Assembly (NCBI RefSeq): GCF_001660485.1
Contig: NZ_CP013979.1
Coordinates: 124,001 to 188,000, forward strand
DNA length: 64,000 bases
Direction of reading: 5' to 3'
From: Agromyces aureus
GTDB lineage: Bacteria; Actinomycetota; Actinomycetes; Actinomycetales; Microbacteriaceae
This document shows positions 34,457-42,651 of this stretch, in pieces (position 1 is the stretch's first letter; each line of letters begins with the position of its first letter). The notes beneath the pieces were generated by a model, which searched no databases, was not told the origin of the DNA, and worked only from the letters and a program-made list of their open reading frames with translations. The position numbers were made by a program, and so were the translations under genes.

Positions 34457-36081
34457 CCGTGGGCGGTGCGTCCGACGGCGGCGTGGTGCTCGAACGCCGC
34501 ACGGCCGACGTCGTCGTGGTCGGCGGCGGGGTCGCCGGACTCGTCGCTGCGCTCGAGTGCGCCAAGATCGGGCTGAAGGTCGCGCTGCTCGAACGCCGCG
34601 ACGCGCTCGGCGGCTGCGTCGGACGCCTCGAGCTCGACGGACTCACGATCGACTCCGGCGCCGAGTCGTTCGCGACGCGCGGGGGAGCGGTCGCCGAGCT
34701 CATCGCCGGCCTGGGCCTCGCCGACGCCGTCGAGTCGCCGAACCCGGCGGGCGCCTGGCTCGTGTGGCCCGCGGCGGGCAGGCTCGACGCCGCGCCGCTG
34801 CCGAAGACGGGCATGCTCGGCATCCCGGCGAATCCGCTCGGCGAGGACGTCCGCCGCATCATCGGCTGGAGCGGCGCGAGCCGCGCATACCTCGACCGGC
34901 TCAAGCCCATCCTCCGCATCGGCCGGGCGCACAGCCTCGGCAAGCTCGTGCGGGAGCGCATGGGCGACGCGGTGCTCGACCGCCTCGTGACGCCGATCTC
35001 GGCCGGCGTCTACTCGACGAACCCCGACGACCTCGACCTCGACGTCGTCGCGCCCGGCCTCAACGAGGCGATGACCCGCACGGGCTCGCTCTCCGGCGGC
35101 GTCGGCCAGCTGCTCGAGGAGCGGAAGGCCGGCGGAGCCGTGCAGGGGCTCACCGGCGGCATGCACACCCTCGTCGACGCCCTGCTCGCGCAGCTCGAGC
35201 GGTTCGGCGTCGAGGTCGTGACCGGAGCCGACGTCACGGCACTCGAGCGCACCGACGGCGGCTGGCGCACGACCGCCACGATCGCGGCCGGGCCGGACGG
35301 CTCGACGGACGGTGCCGTGATCGGCGCCGCAGCCTCCGGCACTGCACCCTCCGAACCCGCGGGTGACGGCTCGACGCTCGTCGTCGACTCCCGGTTCGTG
35401 CTGCTCGCCTCGCCCGCCGAGGCCTCGCGCGGCCTGCTCGTCGACGCGGTCGAGGGGTGGGCGGATGCCACGGCGTGGCCGTCCGCGGCATCCGTCGAGA
35501 TCGTGACGCTTGTGCTCGACGCGCCCGCGCTCGACGATGCGCCGCGCGGAACGGGCGTGCTGGTGGCCGCGGGCACGCCGGGAGTCACCGCGAAGGCGCT
35601 CACGCACTCGACCGCGAAGTGGTCGTGGCTCGCCGAGCGCACCGAGGGGCGGCACGTCGTGCGCCTCTCGTACGGCCGCGCCGGCGAGTCGAACCCGCTC
35701 GACGGCCGCTCCGACGCCGAGGTGCGCGCGATCGCGCTGGCCGACGCCTCCACGCTGCTCGGGGTCGACCTCGACGACGCCGCGATCCGCGCGCTCGGCC
35801 GGGCGAGCTGGCGCGACGCCCTCTCGCAGGCCACGCTCGGGCAGCGCGACCGGGTGCGCGCGCTCGAGGAGGCCCTCGCGGCCGAGCCTGGCATCGAGGT
35901 CACCGGTTCGTGGGTCGCGGGCACCGGCCTCGCCTCGGTCGTGCCGCACGCGATCTCGGCAGCCGCCCGCATCCGCCACCTCGCGGTCGGACCGAGCGCC
36001 GATGCCGCACCCGGGACCACGGCCGAGAGCAAGGCCGGGCACGCGGACGGCAGCGCTCGACGCCCCGACGCGAACGCATAG
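34453..36081 (+). CDS. hemY: Coproporphyrinogen III oxidase, HemY/CgoX type
   Basis: A 542-residue FAD protein that oxidises coproporphyrinogen III to coproporphyrin III in the coproporphyrin-dependent pathway of Actinobacteria and Firmicutes (previously named protoporphyrinogen oxidase). The FAD dinucleotide motif VVVGGGVAGLVAALE begins at residue 20, followed by ERRDALGGCVG and, near the C-terminus, GSWVAGTGLASVVPHA. The pathway assignment comes from the neighbouring hemQ. A low-complexity loop (about residues 280-305) and a divergent C-terminal tail extend the protein beyond the usual 460-480 residues. Its start overlaps hemE by ATGA. Confidence 0.92.
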   Translation: MTVGGASDGGVVLERRTADVVVVGGGVAGLVAALECAKIGLKVALLERRDALGGCVGRLELDGLTIDSGAESFATRGGAVAELIAGLGLADAVESPNPAGAWLVWPAAGRLDAAPLPKTGMLGIPANPLGEDVRRIIGWSGASRAYLDRLKPILRIGRAHSLGKLVRERMGDAVLDRLVTPISAGVYSTNPDDLDLDVVAPGLNEAMTRTGSLSGGVGQLLEERKAGGAVQGLTGGMHTLVDALLAQLERFGVEVVTGADVTALERTDGGWRTTATIAAGPDGSTDGAVIGAAASGTAPSEPAGDGSTLVVDSRFVLLASPAEASRGLLVDAVEGWADATAWPSAASVEIVTLVLDAPALDDAPRGTGVLVAAGTPGVTAKALTHSTAKWSWLAERTEGRHVVRLSYGRAGESNPLDGRSDAEVRAIALADASTLLGVDLDDAAIRALGRASWRDALSQATLGQRDRVRALEEALAAEPGIEVTGSWVAGTGLASVVPHAISAAARIRHLAVGPSADAAPGTTAESKAGHADGSARRPDANA

Positions 36082-36184
36082 CCGGAACGGCATACTTTCA
36101 GCGCAACCCCCTTGCGCAAGCCGGTGCGGGGTCTACGCTGGAATGACGTCGGTCGCACAACGCGCTGTGGGGAATGGGGTGCAC

Positions 36185-36634
36185 ATGAAGGGCAAGATCC
36201 TCTTCGTCGTCGGGGTCGGTGTGGGGTACGTGCTCGGCACGCGCGCCGGCCGCGAGCGCTACGAGCAGATCAAGAGTGCTGCCGAGAGCGTGTGGAACAC
36301 GCCGACGGTGCAGAAGGGCGTCGACTCGGCGAAGGACTTCGCCAAGGCTCGCGTCGGCAATGTCAGCGACGCCGTGCTCGACCAGGTGAAGTCGCTCATC
36401 GGCAGCGCCACCAAGGCTTCCGGCGCGACGAAGCAAGACGTCCGCTCGTCGGCGCGGTCGGCGAAGACCAATGTGACGAAGGCCGCCGACGCCGCCCGCG
36501 AGGTCATCGACGACACGGCTTCGAAGCTCGAAGACGCCATCGACGACGCCGCCGAGGTCGCTGCGAAGGCGACCCCCGCGAAGCCGGCGCGCAAGCCCGC
36601 GGCGAAGCCGCGCTCGCCGAAGTCCGCCTCCTAG
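36185..36634 (+). CDS. Small envelope-associated protein with an N-terminal helix (YtxH-like)
   Basis: A 149-residue protein. It has one hydrophobic N-terminal segment (ILFVVGVGVGYVLGTRAG) followed by GRERYEQIKSAAE, the pattern of YtxH-type proteins; the rest is amphipathic and helical, with a Lys/Pro/Ala-rich tail (TPAKPARKPAAKPRSPKS). ATG 36185 is preceded by GGGGAATGGGGTGCAC. It starts a run of three small genes separated by 12 bases or overlapping (to 37346), probably one operon. Function unknown. Confidence 0.7.
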   Translation: MKGKILFVVGVGVGYVLGTRAGRERYEQIKSAAESVWNTPTVQKGVDSAKDFAKARVGNVSDAVLDQVKSLIGSATKASGATKQDVRSSARSAKTNVTKAADAAREVIDDTASKLEDAIDDAAEVAAKATPAKPARKPAAKPRSPKSAS

Positions 36635-36646
36635 GCCGGAGCGATC

Positions 36647-37051
36647 ATGCCAGCACCCACGAACGACGAGCGTTCGCTGTTCCAACTGGTCGGCGAACTG
36701 CCCGACACGGTCTCGACGCTGATCAAGGCCGAGATCGACCAGATCAAGGCCGAGATCTCCTACAAGGTCAAGCACTTCGGCATCGGCGCGGGGCTCCTCG
36801 CCGGCGCGGCCGTCGTCGGCATCTTCCTGCTGTTCACGCTCATCACGGCCGCGATCTTCGCGTTCGCGCTCATCATGCCCGCGTGGGCCGCGGCACTGAC
36901 GGTCGGCGGCATCCTGCTGCTGATCATCGGCGTGCTCGTGTGGATCGCGATCGTCAACTTCAAGCGCGGCAGCGAGCCGCTCGAATCCGTCGAGAGCCTC
37001 AAGGCCGATCTCGACGCCCTGAAGGGAACGGGTGACTATGACCGCCGCTGA
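36647..37051 (+). CDS. Putative actinobacterial holin-X family membrane protein
   Basis: A 134-residue protein with an amphipathic N-terminal helix (TLIKAEIDQIKAEIS) and two membrane segments (about residues 45-70 and 78-102), the plan of the Phage_holin_3_6/Holin-X family. Such proteins are chromosomal and not evidence for a phage. ATG with CCGGAGCGATC upstream. Its 3' end overlaps the next start by 14 bases. Role unknown, probably envelope maintenance. Confidence 0.75.
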   Translation: MPAPTNDERSLFQLVGELPDTVSTLIKAEIDQIKAEISYKVKHFGIGAGLLAGAAVVGIFLLFTLITAAIFAFALIMPAWAAALTVGGILLLIIGVLVWIAIVNFKRGSEPLESVESLKADLDALKGTGDYDRR

Positions 37052-37346
37052 CGCTCCCCACACCTCGAAGCGCACCGAGAAGGAGCGCGAGCGAAACCTC
37101 ACTCGCGTGCAGGCCCGCGTCGCGTCCGAGCAGGCACGCGCCGACTTCGCCAGCACCCTCAACGCGCTCGAGGACAAGTTGAACCTGCCCAAGCAGGCCA
37201 AGCGCAAGACCCGCGTGCTCAAGGCGAAGCTCGAGCGCATGGCCGACGAGGCGCCGGGCACGCTCCTCGCCGTCGCGGCCGGCGCGATCGCCGTCGTCGG
37301 CGTGGGGGTCTGGCTCATCGTGCGCGCGTCGAGCTCCGACGACTGA
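37038..37346 (+). CDS. DUF3618-type membrane protein
   Basis: A 102-residue protein with charged, coiled-coil-like helices (EKERERNLTRVQARVASEQ; FASTLNALEDKLNLPKQ) and one C-terminal membrane helix (LLAVAAGAIAVVGVGVWLIV). DUF3618 proteins commonly pair with Holin-X proteins. I chose ATG 37038, with GGGAACGGGT upstream, over GTG 37032; both are in frame. Confidence 0.7.
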   Translation: MTAADAPHTSKRTEKERERNLTRVQARVASEQARADFASTLNALEDKLNLPKQAKRKTRVLKAKLERMADEAPGTLLAVAAGAIAVVGVGVWLIVRASSSDD

Positions 37347-37359
37347 CCGGCCCGCCACG

Positions 37360-38100
37360 ATGCGCGGCGACGAAGGGCGAGCGGATGCCTCGGCGTCGAC
37401 GGCCGTCGAACGGGTCGCCGGTCTCGTCCGCGCCGAGATCCTGAGCGGGGTGCTCGCACCCGACACGCCGCTGCGCGAAGAGGCCGCGGCCCTGCAGTTC
37501 GGGGTGTCGCGACACACGGTGCGGGCCGCCTTCCAGCGGCTCGTCGCCGAACGCCTCGCCGTCGCCGAGGCCTATCGCGGGGTGCGGGTCGCGAGCTTCG
37601 ACGACGCGCACGTCGTCGCGCTGCAGCAGTTCCGCGCCGCGCTCGAAGTCGAGGCGGTCCGCATCACGGCGGAACGTCACGGCGACCACTGGCCGGATCA
37701 GGTGCTCACGCCTGCGCGCGAGGTGCTCGCGCGGTTGCGGGGTCTCGAGACGCGTCCTCCTTCGTCGGGCGCTCCTCGACCGGCGGGCGAGGCGGATTCG
37801 TCGATGGGCGGGGCAGGGGCCCGGCGCGGCGGCGTCGACGTCGACTGGCTCGAGGTCGAGCGGCTCCACGCCGACTTCCACCATGCGATCGTCGCGGCCT
37901 CCGCGAGCCCGCGCATCGTCGAAGCGCATGCCGCGCTCGGCGGAGAACTGCTGCTCCTCCTGCTGCACGTGCGCCCGCACTACACGCTCGACACCCTCAT
38001 CGAGGAGCACCGCGCCCTGCTCGACGAGCTTCCGACGCGCGGCGGCGACGCCGTGCGCGAGCACCTCGAACACTCCACGCGGCTCCTCATCGACGCCTGA
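37360..38100 (+). CDS. GntR/FCD-family regulator carrying a repeat-derived insertion
   Basis: A 246-residue GntR protein. The winged helix (VAGLVRAEILSGVLAPDTPLRE, then FGVSRHTVRAAFQRLVAERL) occupies residues 18-72, and an FCD effector domain follows (ALEVEAVRITAERHG; LHADFHHAIVAAS). Between FCD helices, residues about 127-152 (LETRPPSSGAPRPAGEADSS and following Gly/Ala/Arg) are low complexity. The first part is encoded by DNA resembling the REP-like element after glyS (37739-37783). The insertion keeps the frame but enlarges a loop. Ligand unknown. ATG 37360. Confidence 0.8.
   Translation: MRGDEGRADASASTAVERVAGLVRAEILSGVLAPDTPLREEAAALQFGVSRHTVRAAFQRLVAERLAVAEAYRGVRVASFDDAHVVALQQFRAALEVEAVRITAERHGDHWPDQVLTPAREVLARLRGLETRPPSSGAPRPAGEADSSMGGAGARRGGVDVDWLEVERLHADFHHAIVAASASPRIVEAHAALGGELLLLLLHVRPHYTLDTLIEEHRALLDELPTRGGDAVREHLEHSTRLLIDA
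37739..37783 (-). repeat. REP-like element fragment inside the GntR gene
   Basis: GGGTCTCGAGACGC and GCTCCTCGACCG, the reverse complements of the two left-arm blocks of the element at 28075-28100, occur here 14-16 bases apart. The segment is in frame and translates as part of the GntR loop. Confidence 0.6.
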
Positions 38101-38134
38101 CGCCCCGCGCCGGGCCGCACGGAAGGAGCCGTCG

Positions 38135-38677
38135 ATGACGACGGACCGGAACGACCCGACCCCGCCGTTCGCCGACCGGGTGTTCGCCGATGTGCTCGGC
38201 GCGTTCGAGCTGTTCAGCATCCATGTCGGCGACCGACTCGGCTGGTAACGCGAGCTCGCCGACGCCGGGCCGCTCGACCCGCCGACCCTGGCGTCCCGCA
38301 CGGGCACCGACGAACGGTACGCCCGCGAATGGCTCGAGCAGCAGGCGGTGCACGGCATCCTCACCGTCGACGACGCGGGCGCCGCGGCATCCGCACGCCG
38401 GTTCTCGCTGCCGCCGACGCACGTCGATGCGCTCGTGAACCCCGAGGTGGCGGAGGCCTTCGCGCCCGACGGCGACGACGTCGAACGCGTCATGTACGGC
38501 TACAGCGTCTTCACCTGCCTGCCCGACGGACTGTCGACGCCCGGCTCGGTCGGCACCGGCACGGTCATGCGGCCGGCGACGCTCGACGGCTATGCGCGCG
38601 AGGCCGGTTTCGCGGGGAGCGAGATCCTGCCGATCGAGGGGTTCGCCGCATTCCGCTTCACGCGGCTGCTCCGGTGA
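38135..38677 (+). pseudogene. Remnant of a SAM-dependent methyltransferase (winged-helix type)
   Basis: The frame starts at ATG 38135 after GGAAGGAGCCGTCG and reads RVFADVLGAFELFSIHVGDRLGW, then TAA (38246-38248), then RELADAGPLDPPTLASRTG and REWLEQQAVHGILTV, the N-terminal winged-helix dimerisation domain of a family of class I methyltransferases (Rv2258c-like). The stop replaces a residue that is commonly Tyr (TAC). After DALVNPEVAEAF the protein jumps to the family C-terminus (YGYSVFTCLPDGLSTPGSVGTGTVMRP ... FAAFRFTRLL in pieces), with the SAM-binding core absent. Stop plus internal deletion make this a dead gene. It may be transcribed with GntR. Confidence 0.78.
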
Positions 38678-38719
38678 ATGCGGTGAACGCGTCGACGAGA
38701 CCCGAGCCCAGTTTTTGGC

Positions 38720-38742
38720 GTCTCCCTCCGAAAGGGGGAGAC
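38720..38742 (+). promoter_or_regulatory. Hairpin masking the hemQ ribosome-binding region
   Basis: GTCTCCC (38720-38726) pairs with GGGAGAC (38736-38742). The 3' arm contains the purine run AAAGGGGGAGA that would serve as the hemQ ribosome site 8-18 bases before ATG 38750. A TTTTT run precedes it, which is unusual in this genome. Possible translational or attenuation control. Confidence 0.4.
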
Positions 38743-38749
38743 TAGGACC

Positions 38750-39502
38750 ATGTCATCCCCCGCTGCCGAGGCGGCAGCCGACGCGCCCCAGACCCAATCC
38801 GAGGCTGCACAGCCCGACGCCGAGCAGTCTCCTGCGGGCTACACGGTGTTCGCGGTGCTCCGCCGCGATCCCGCACGCCCCGACGATCTCGACGGCCACG
38901 ACGTACCGCGCTTCGTCGCGGAACTCGACGGCACGATCGCCCTCGTCGAGGAGGAGGGCGTCACCGTTCGCGGCATCTACGACGTCTCGGGCCTCCGCGC
39001 CGACGCCGACGTCATGCTGTGGCTGCACGGCGACACCGCCGACGGCCTGCAGTGGGCGCTGCGCGAACTGCGCCGCTCGCGACTGCTCCGCGCGCTGCTG
39101 CCCACGTGGAACGCCATGGGCGTGCACCGCGACGCCGAGTTCAACAAGGCGCACGTGCCAGGGTTCCTCCGCGGCATCGAGCCCAAGGACTGGCTCACGG
39201 TGTACCCGTTCGTGCGCAGCTACGAGTGGTACCTGCTCGACCCGGCCGAGCGCAGCCGTATGCTCGGCGAGCACGGCCGCAAGGGCGCCGCGTTCCGGGG
39301 TGCGATCGCGAACACGGTCAGCGCCTTCGCGCTCGGCGACTACGAGTGGCTGCTGCCCATCGAGTCCGACGAGCTGACCGAGCTCGTCGACCTGATGCGC
39401 GAGCTGCGCGCCACCGACGCGCGCCGGCACGTGCGCGAAGAGGTGCCGTTCTACACGGGTCGCCGCATCTCGACCGCCGAGCTCGTGGAGGTGCTGCAGT
39501 AG
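38750..39502 (+). CDS. hemQ: Coproheme decarboxylase (HemQ/ChdC)
   Basis: A 250-residue chlorite dismutase-like protein that makes heme b from coproheme using peroxide, the last step of the coproporphyrin pathway. Family blocks: YTVFAVLRR (residues 25-33), GIYDVSGLRADADVMLWLHG, and YPFVRSYEWYLL, in which the first Tyr is the expected catalytic residue. The N-terminal 24 residues are Ala/Gln-rich and unconserved. Its TAG stop overlaps the hemH GTG (TAGTG). Its presence fixes the type of heme pathway. Confidence 0.94.
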   Translation: MSSPAAEAAADAPQTQSEAAQPDAEQSPAGYTVFAVLRRDPARPDDLDGHDVPRFVAELDGTIALVEEEGVTVRGIYDVSGLRADADVMLWLHGDTADGLQWALRELRRSRLLRALLPTWNAMGVHRDAEFNKAHVPGFLRGIEPKDWLTVYPFVRSYEWYLLDPAERSRMLGEHGRKGAAFRGAIANTVSAFALGDYEWLLPIESDELTELVDLMRELRATDARRHVREEVPFYTGRRISTAELVEVLQ

Positions 39503-40758
39503 TGGCTGCCGTGAACCTCGGTTCGACCGGTTCGGATGCCGCGGGCGCGACCCGTGGCCGCAAGCCGGCGCCCGCGGCATCCGCCCCCTGCGCGGCCGGC
39601 GCGATCGTGCCCGGCGCGACCCCCGCAGCCCAGGGCGGCGCCGAGCACGTGACCGAGCCCGTCGCGTACGACGCGATCCTGCTGGCCGGTTTCGGCGGGC
39701 CGGAGGGTCAAGACGACGTGATCCCGTTCCTGCGCAACGTCACGAGCGGGCGCGGCATCCCCGATGAGCGCCTCGAAGAGGTCGCGCACCACTACCGGCA
39801 CTTCGGCGGCATCAGCCCCATCAACGAGCAGAACCGCGTGCTGAAGGCCGCGCTCGAGGTCGAGCTCGCGAGCCGCGGGGTCGACCTGCCCGTGCTGTGG
39901 GGCAACCGCAACTGGGATCCCTACCTCAACGACGCGCTCGGCGAGGCGAAGGCGGCCGGTTACACGAAGCTCATCGCGATCGCGACGAGCGCGTACAGCT
40001 CGTACTCGAGCTGCCGGCAGTACCGCGAGGACTTCGCCGACGCCCTCGAGGACACGCAGCTCGGCGACGTCATCGAGATCGACAAGGTGCGCCAGTTCTT
40101 CGACCACCCCGGCTTCGTCACGCCGTTCACCGAGGGCGTGCGCGACGGCATCGCCGGCCTGCTCGCGGCCGACCCCGACCTCGCTCGCGGCGACATCGAG
40201 GTGCTGTTCGCGACGCACTCCATTCCGTCGACGGATGCCGCGAAGTCCGGCCCTGCCGAGCGCGGGTTCGGCGAGGGCGGCGCGTACGCGGCCCAGCACC
40301 GCGCGGTGGCCGAGGTCGTCATGCGCGACGCCGGTGCGACCGACGTGCCGTGGCAGCTCGTCTACCAGTCCCGCTCGGGCCCGCCCTCGATGCCGTGGCT
40401 CGAGCCCGACATCAACGACGCGATCGCCGAACTGCCGGCGCTCGGCCGCAAGGCTGTCGTGATCGTGCCGCTCGGGTTCGTGAGCGACCACATGGAGGTG
40501 CTCTGGGACCTCGACAACGAGGCGCTCGAGACCGCCGGCGAGCACTCGCTCGCCGCCGTGCGCGTGCCCACGCCCGGCACCCACCCCGCCTACGTCGCCG
40601 GACTCGTCGACCTCGTGCTCGAGCGCGTCAACGGCACCCCGGTCGCCGAGCGCCCGGCCGTGACGGAGCTCGGACCCTGGTACGACGTCTGCCGACCCGG
40701 GTGCTGCGAGAACGTGCGTCTCGGCTTCCGTCCGGCGCTCGCCGGGATCGCGCCATGA
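39502..40758 (+). CDS. hemH: Coproporphyrin ferrochelatase (HemH/CpfC)
   Basis: A 418-residue ferrochelatase inserting Fe2+ into coproporphyrin III. Conserved blocks: AILLAGFGGPEGQDDV (residues 58-73), HYRHFGGISPINEQN, ATSAYSSYSSCRQYRED, FATHSIPS (the active-site His) and VVIVPLGFVSDHMEVLWDLD. The C-terminal YDVCRPGCCEN has the cysteines that could bind the [2Fe-2S] cluster found in actinobacterial ferrochelatases. The first ~50 residues are a low-complexity Ala/Gly/Pro extension containing an inverted pair of the GGATGCCGCG word; translation might instead begin at GTG 39649. Start GTG overlaps hemQ; the end overlaps hemC by ATGA. Confidence 0.93.
   Translation: MAAVNLGSTGSDAAGATRGRKPAPAASAPCAAGAIVPGATPAAQGGAEHVTEPVAYDAILLAGFGGPEGQDDVIPFLRNVTSGRGIPDERLEEVAHHYRHFGGISPINEQNRVLKAALEVELASRGVDLPVLWGNRNWDPYLNDALGEAKAAGYTKLIAIATSAYSSYSSCRQYREDFADALEDTQLGDVIEIDKVRQFFDHPGFVTPFTEGVRDGIAGLLAADPDLARGDIEVLFATHSIPSTDAAKSGPAERGFGEGGAYAAQHRAVAEVVMRDAGATDVPWQLVYQSRSGPPSMPWLEPDINDAIAELPALGRKAVVIVPLGFVSDHMEVLWDLDNEALETAGEHSLAAVRVPTPGTHPAYVAGLVDLVLERVNGTPVAERPAVTELGPWYDVCRPGCCENVRLGFRPALAGIAP
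39534..39582. repeat. Inverted pair of the GGATGCCGCG word inside the hemH 5' end
   Basis: GGATGCCGCGGGCGC (39534-39548) and GCGCCCGCGGCATCC (39568-39582) are 15-base perfect inverted arms with a 19-base loop. The arms are in frame and encode DAAG and PAAS in the non-conserved N-terminal extension of HemH. Confidence 0.7.
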
Positions 40759-41747
40759 GCAGCACGAGCGGTTCCGGCGGCCGCGCCGGTTCGGGCGGCG
40801 TGATCCGCGTCGGCACCCGGGCGAGCGCGCTCGCAATGGCCCAGACCACGCAGATCGCCGAACGCCTCGGCGCCGCGGCCAAGGCCGAGATCGAGCTCGT
40901 GCCCGTCACGACCGAGGGCGACACCTCGCGCGCCTCGCTCGCATCGCTCGGCGGCACCGGCGTCTTCGTCACGGCCCTGCGCGACGCCCTGCTCGCCGAT
41001 CGGTGCGACGTGGTCGTGCACTCCATGAAGGACCTGCCGACGGCCGACCACGAGGGTCTCCGCCTCGGCGCGGTCCCCAAGCGCGCCGACGCCCGAGACG
41101 CGCTCTGCGCGCGCGACGGACTCACCCTCGCCGAACTTCCGCAGGGCGCCCGCGTCGGCACCGGCTCGCCACGCCGCATCGCGCAGCTGCTGGCGGTGCG
41201 CCCCGACCTCGAGGTGCTCGACATCCGCGGCAACGTCGACACGCGCCTCGGCAAGGTCGAGTCGGGCGAGCTCGACGCCGTGCTGCTCGCCGCGGCCGGT
41301 CTCGGCCGGCTCGGGCGATCGGATGCCGCGACCGAGCTGCTCTCGCTCGACGAATGGCCGACGGCCGCCGCGCAGGGTGCGCTCGCGATCGAGGTGCGCC
41401 GCGAACGCGGCGATCGTTCGCTCGAGCTGGCGCTCGAGGCCGTCGACCACCATTCGACGCGTGCGATGGCGCTCGCAGAGCGCCTCGTGCTGGCCGGACT
41501 CGAGGCCGGCTGCGCGGCGCCCGTCGGCGTCACCGCGTTCCTCGAGGACGAACTTCTGTTCCTCAGCGCGAGCGTGTACAGTGCCGACGGGGCCAGGCGG
41601 ATCACCAGTTCGCACGCCGCGACCCCCGAGAGCCGCTCGGCCGCCGATCTGGCGGAGGCGGCTCGCGACGTCGCCGATCGTGCCGTCGCAGAACTCCTCG
41701 GCAACGGTGCCGCTGAATTGGCTGCTGCTGCTCCGGAGGAATCGTGA
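40755..41747 (+). CDS. hemC: Hydroxymethylbilane synthase (porphobilinogen deaminase)
   Basis: A 330-residue enzyme polymerising four porphobilinogens. VGTRASALAMAQT is the N-terminal block, VVHSMKDLPT the catalytic Asp region, GTGSPRRIAQL and DIRGNVDTRLGK the substrate loops, and EAGCAAPVG holds the cysteine for the dipyrromethane cofactor. ATGA overlap with hemH and GTGA overlap with hemD show tight coupling. The first 15 residues are Ser/Gly-rich. Confidence 0.95.
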   Translation: MSSTSGSGGRAGSGGVIRVGTRASALAMAQTTQIAERLGAAAKAEIELVPVTTEGDTSRASLASLGGTGVFVTALRDALLADRCDVVVHSMKDLPTADHEGLRLGAVPKRADARDALCARDGLTLAELPQGARVGTGSPRRIAQLLAVRPDLEVLDIRGNVDTRLGKVESGELDAVLLAAAGLGRLGRSDAATELLSLDEWPTAAAQGALAIEVRRERGDRSLELALEAVDHHSTRAMALAERLVLAGLEAGCAAPVGVTAFLEDELLFLSASVYSADGARRITSSHAATPESRSAADLAEAARDVADRAVAELLGNGAAELAAAAPEES

Positions 41748-42556
41748 CCGAATTCGAACCCGTCACCGGGGCCATCGGGCTGCCCTCCCACAGCGGAAAG
41801 CCGCTGGCAGGGTGGCGTGTCCTCGTGCCCCGCGGCGGGCCGTGGGGCGACGGCGTCGCCGGGGCGTTGCGTGCGCGCGGCGCGACTCCGATCATCGCCC
41901 CGCTCATCAACTTCGCGCCGACCGACGACCAGCCCGCGCTCGAGGCCGCGCTCGCGAAGCTCGCCGCCGGTGGCTTCGACTGGCTGACCATCACGAGCGC
42001 CACCACGGTCGACGTGCTCTCGTCGTACCACGCCGTCATCCCGGAGACCACGAGGGTCGCCGCCGTCGGTGAGACGACCGCGGCCGCCCTCGTGGCCGCC
42101 GGATACCAGGCTGACATCGTGCCGTCCGAAGACAACTCGGCCAAGGGCCTGCTCGAGGAGTGGGACGCCGCGACCGAGGGCGCCAAAGGCCTTCGCGTGC
42201 TCGCGCTCCGGTCGGCGATCGCCAAGCAGGTGCTGTCGATCGGCCTCTCCGACGCCGGACACACGGTCGAGGCCGTCGTGGCCTATCGCACGGTCGGCGT
42301 GCCGGTCGCGCAGAAGGTCGTCGACGACGTGCGCGGCGGTCGCGTGCACGCCGTGCTCGTGACCTCCGGCAGCGTGGCCGAGCAGGTGCAGCAGCAGCTC
42401 GGCCCGATCCCCGAGTCGATCCTCGTCGCGGCCATCGGCCCGCAGACCCGCCGCGACGCCGCCGAGCTCGGCCTCCGCGTCGACGTCGTCGCGCGCGAGC
42501 GCAGCGCCGAGTCCCTCATCGAGGCGGTCATCGACGCCGCGATCGCGCACGCCTGA
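41744..42556 (+). CDS. hemD: Uroporphyrinogen-III synthase
   Basis: A 270-residue protein that closes and inverts hydroxymethylbilane to uroporphyrinogen III. The fold shows the two-domain pattern: GWRVLVPRGGPWGDGVAGAL, APLINFAP, DWLTITSATTVDVLSS, then VVAYRTVGVP and VLVTSGSVAEQV with AAIGPQTRRDA. Members are weakly conserved; position after hemC confirms it. Start GTG 41744 overlaps hemC. There are 95 bases to hemB, which has its own promoter-like sequence. Confidence 0.9.
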   Translation: MTEFEPVTGAIGLPSHSGKPLAGWRVLVPRGGPWGDGVAGALRARGATPIIAPLINFAPTDDQPALEAALAKLAAGGFDWLTITSATTVDVLSSYHAVIPETTRVAAVGETTAAALVAAGYQADIVPSEDNSAKGLLEEWDAATEGAKGLRVLALRSAIAKQVLSIGLSDAGHTVEAVVAYRTVGVPVAQKVVDDVRGGRVHAVLVTSGSVAEQVQQQLGPIPESILVAAIGPQTRRDAAELGLRVDVVARERSAESLIEAVIDAAIAHA

Positions 42557-42639
42557 CGAAGGTTCGTGACGAACTGCCGACCACGCTCCGCCATGGGGCA
42601 TCGATCGGCGCTCTCAGCCGTGCCCTGATCGCGGCGACG

Positions 42640-42645
42640 TAGGCT
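42640..42645 (+). promoter_or_regulatory. -10 box TAGGCT of leaderless hemB
   Basis: TAGGCT is 6 nt before the hemB GTG (42652), in the only real gap of the hemQ-hemL run, suggesting an internal promoter for hemB-hemL. Confidence 0.5.
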
Positions 42646-42651
42646 GTTCGG

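Noticed and set aside
36647..37051. Holin-family protein as a sign of a prophage
   Set aside because: Holin-X proteins are ordinary chromosomal genes in Actinobacteria; no capsid, integrase, terminase or lysin gene is nearby.
38348..38677. Small independent gene of 109 residues
   Set aside because: It is the downstream part of the broken methyltransferase, starting at an internal Met.
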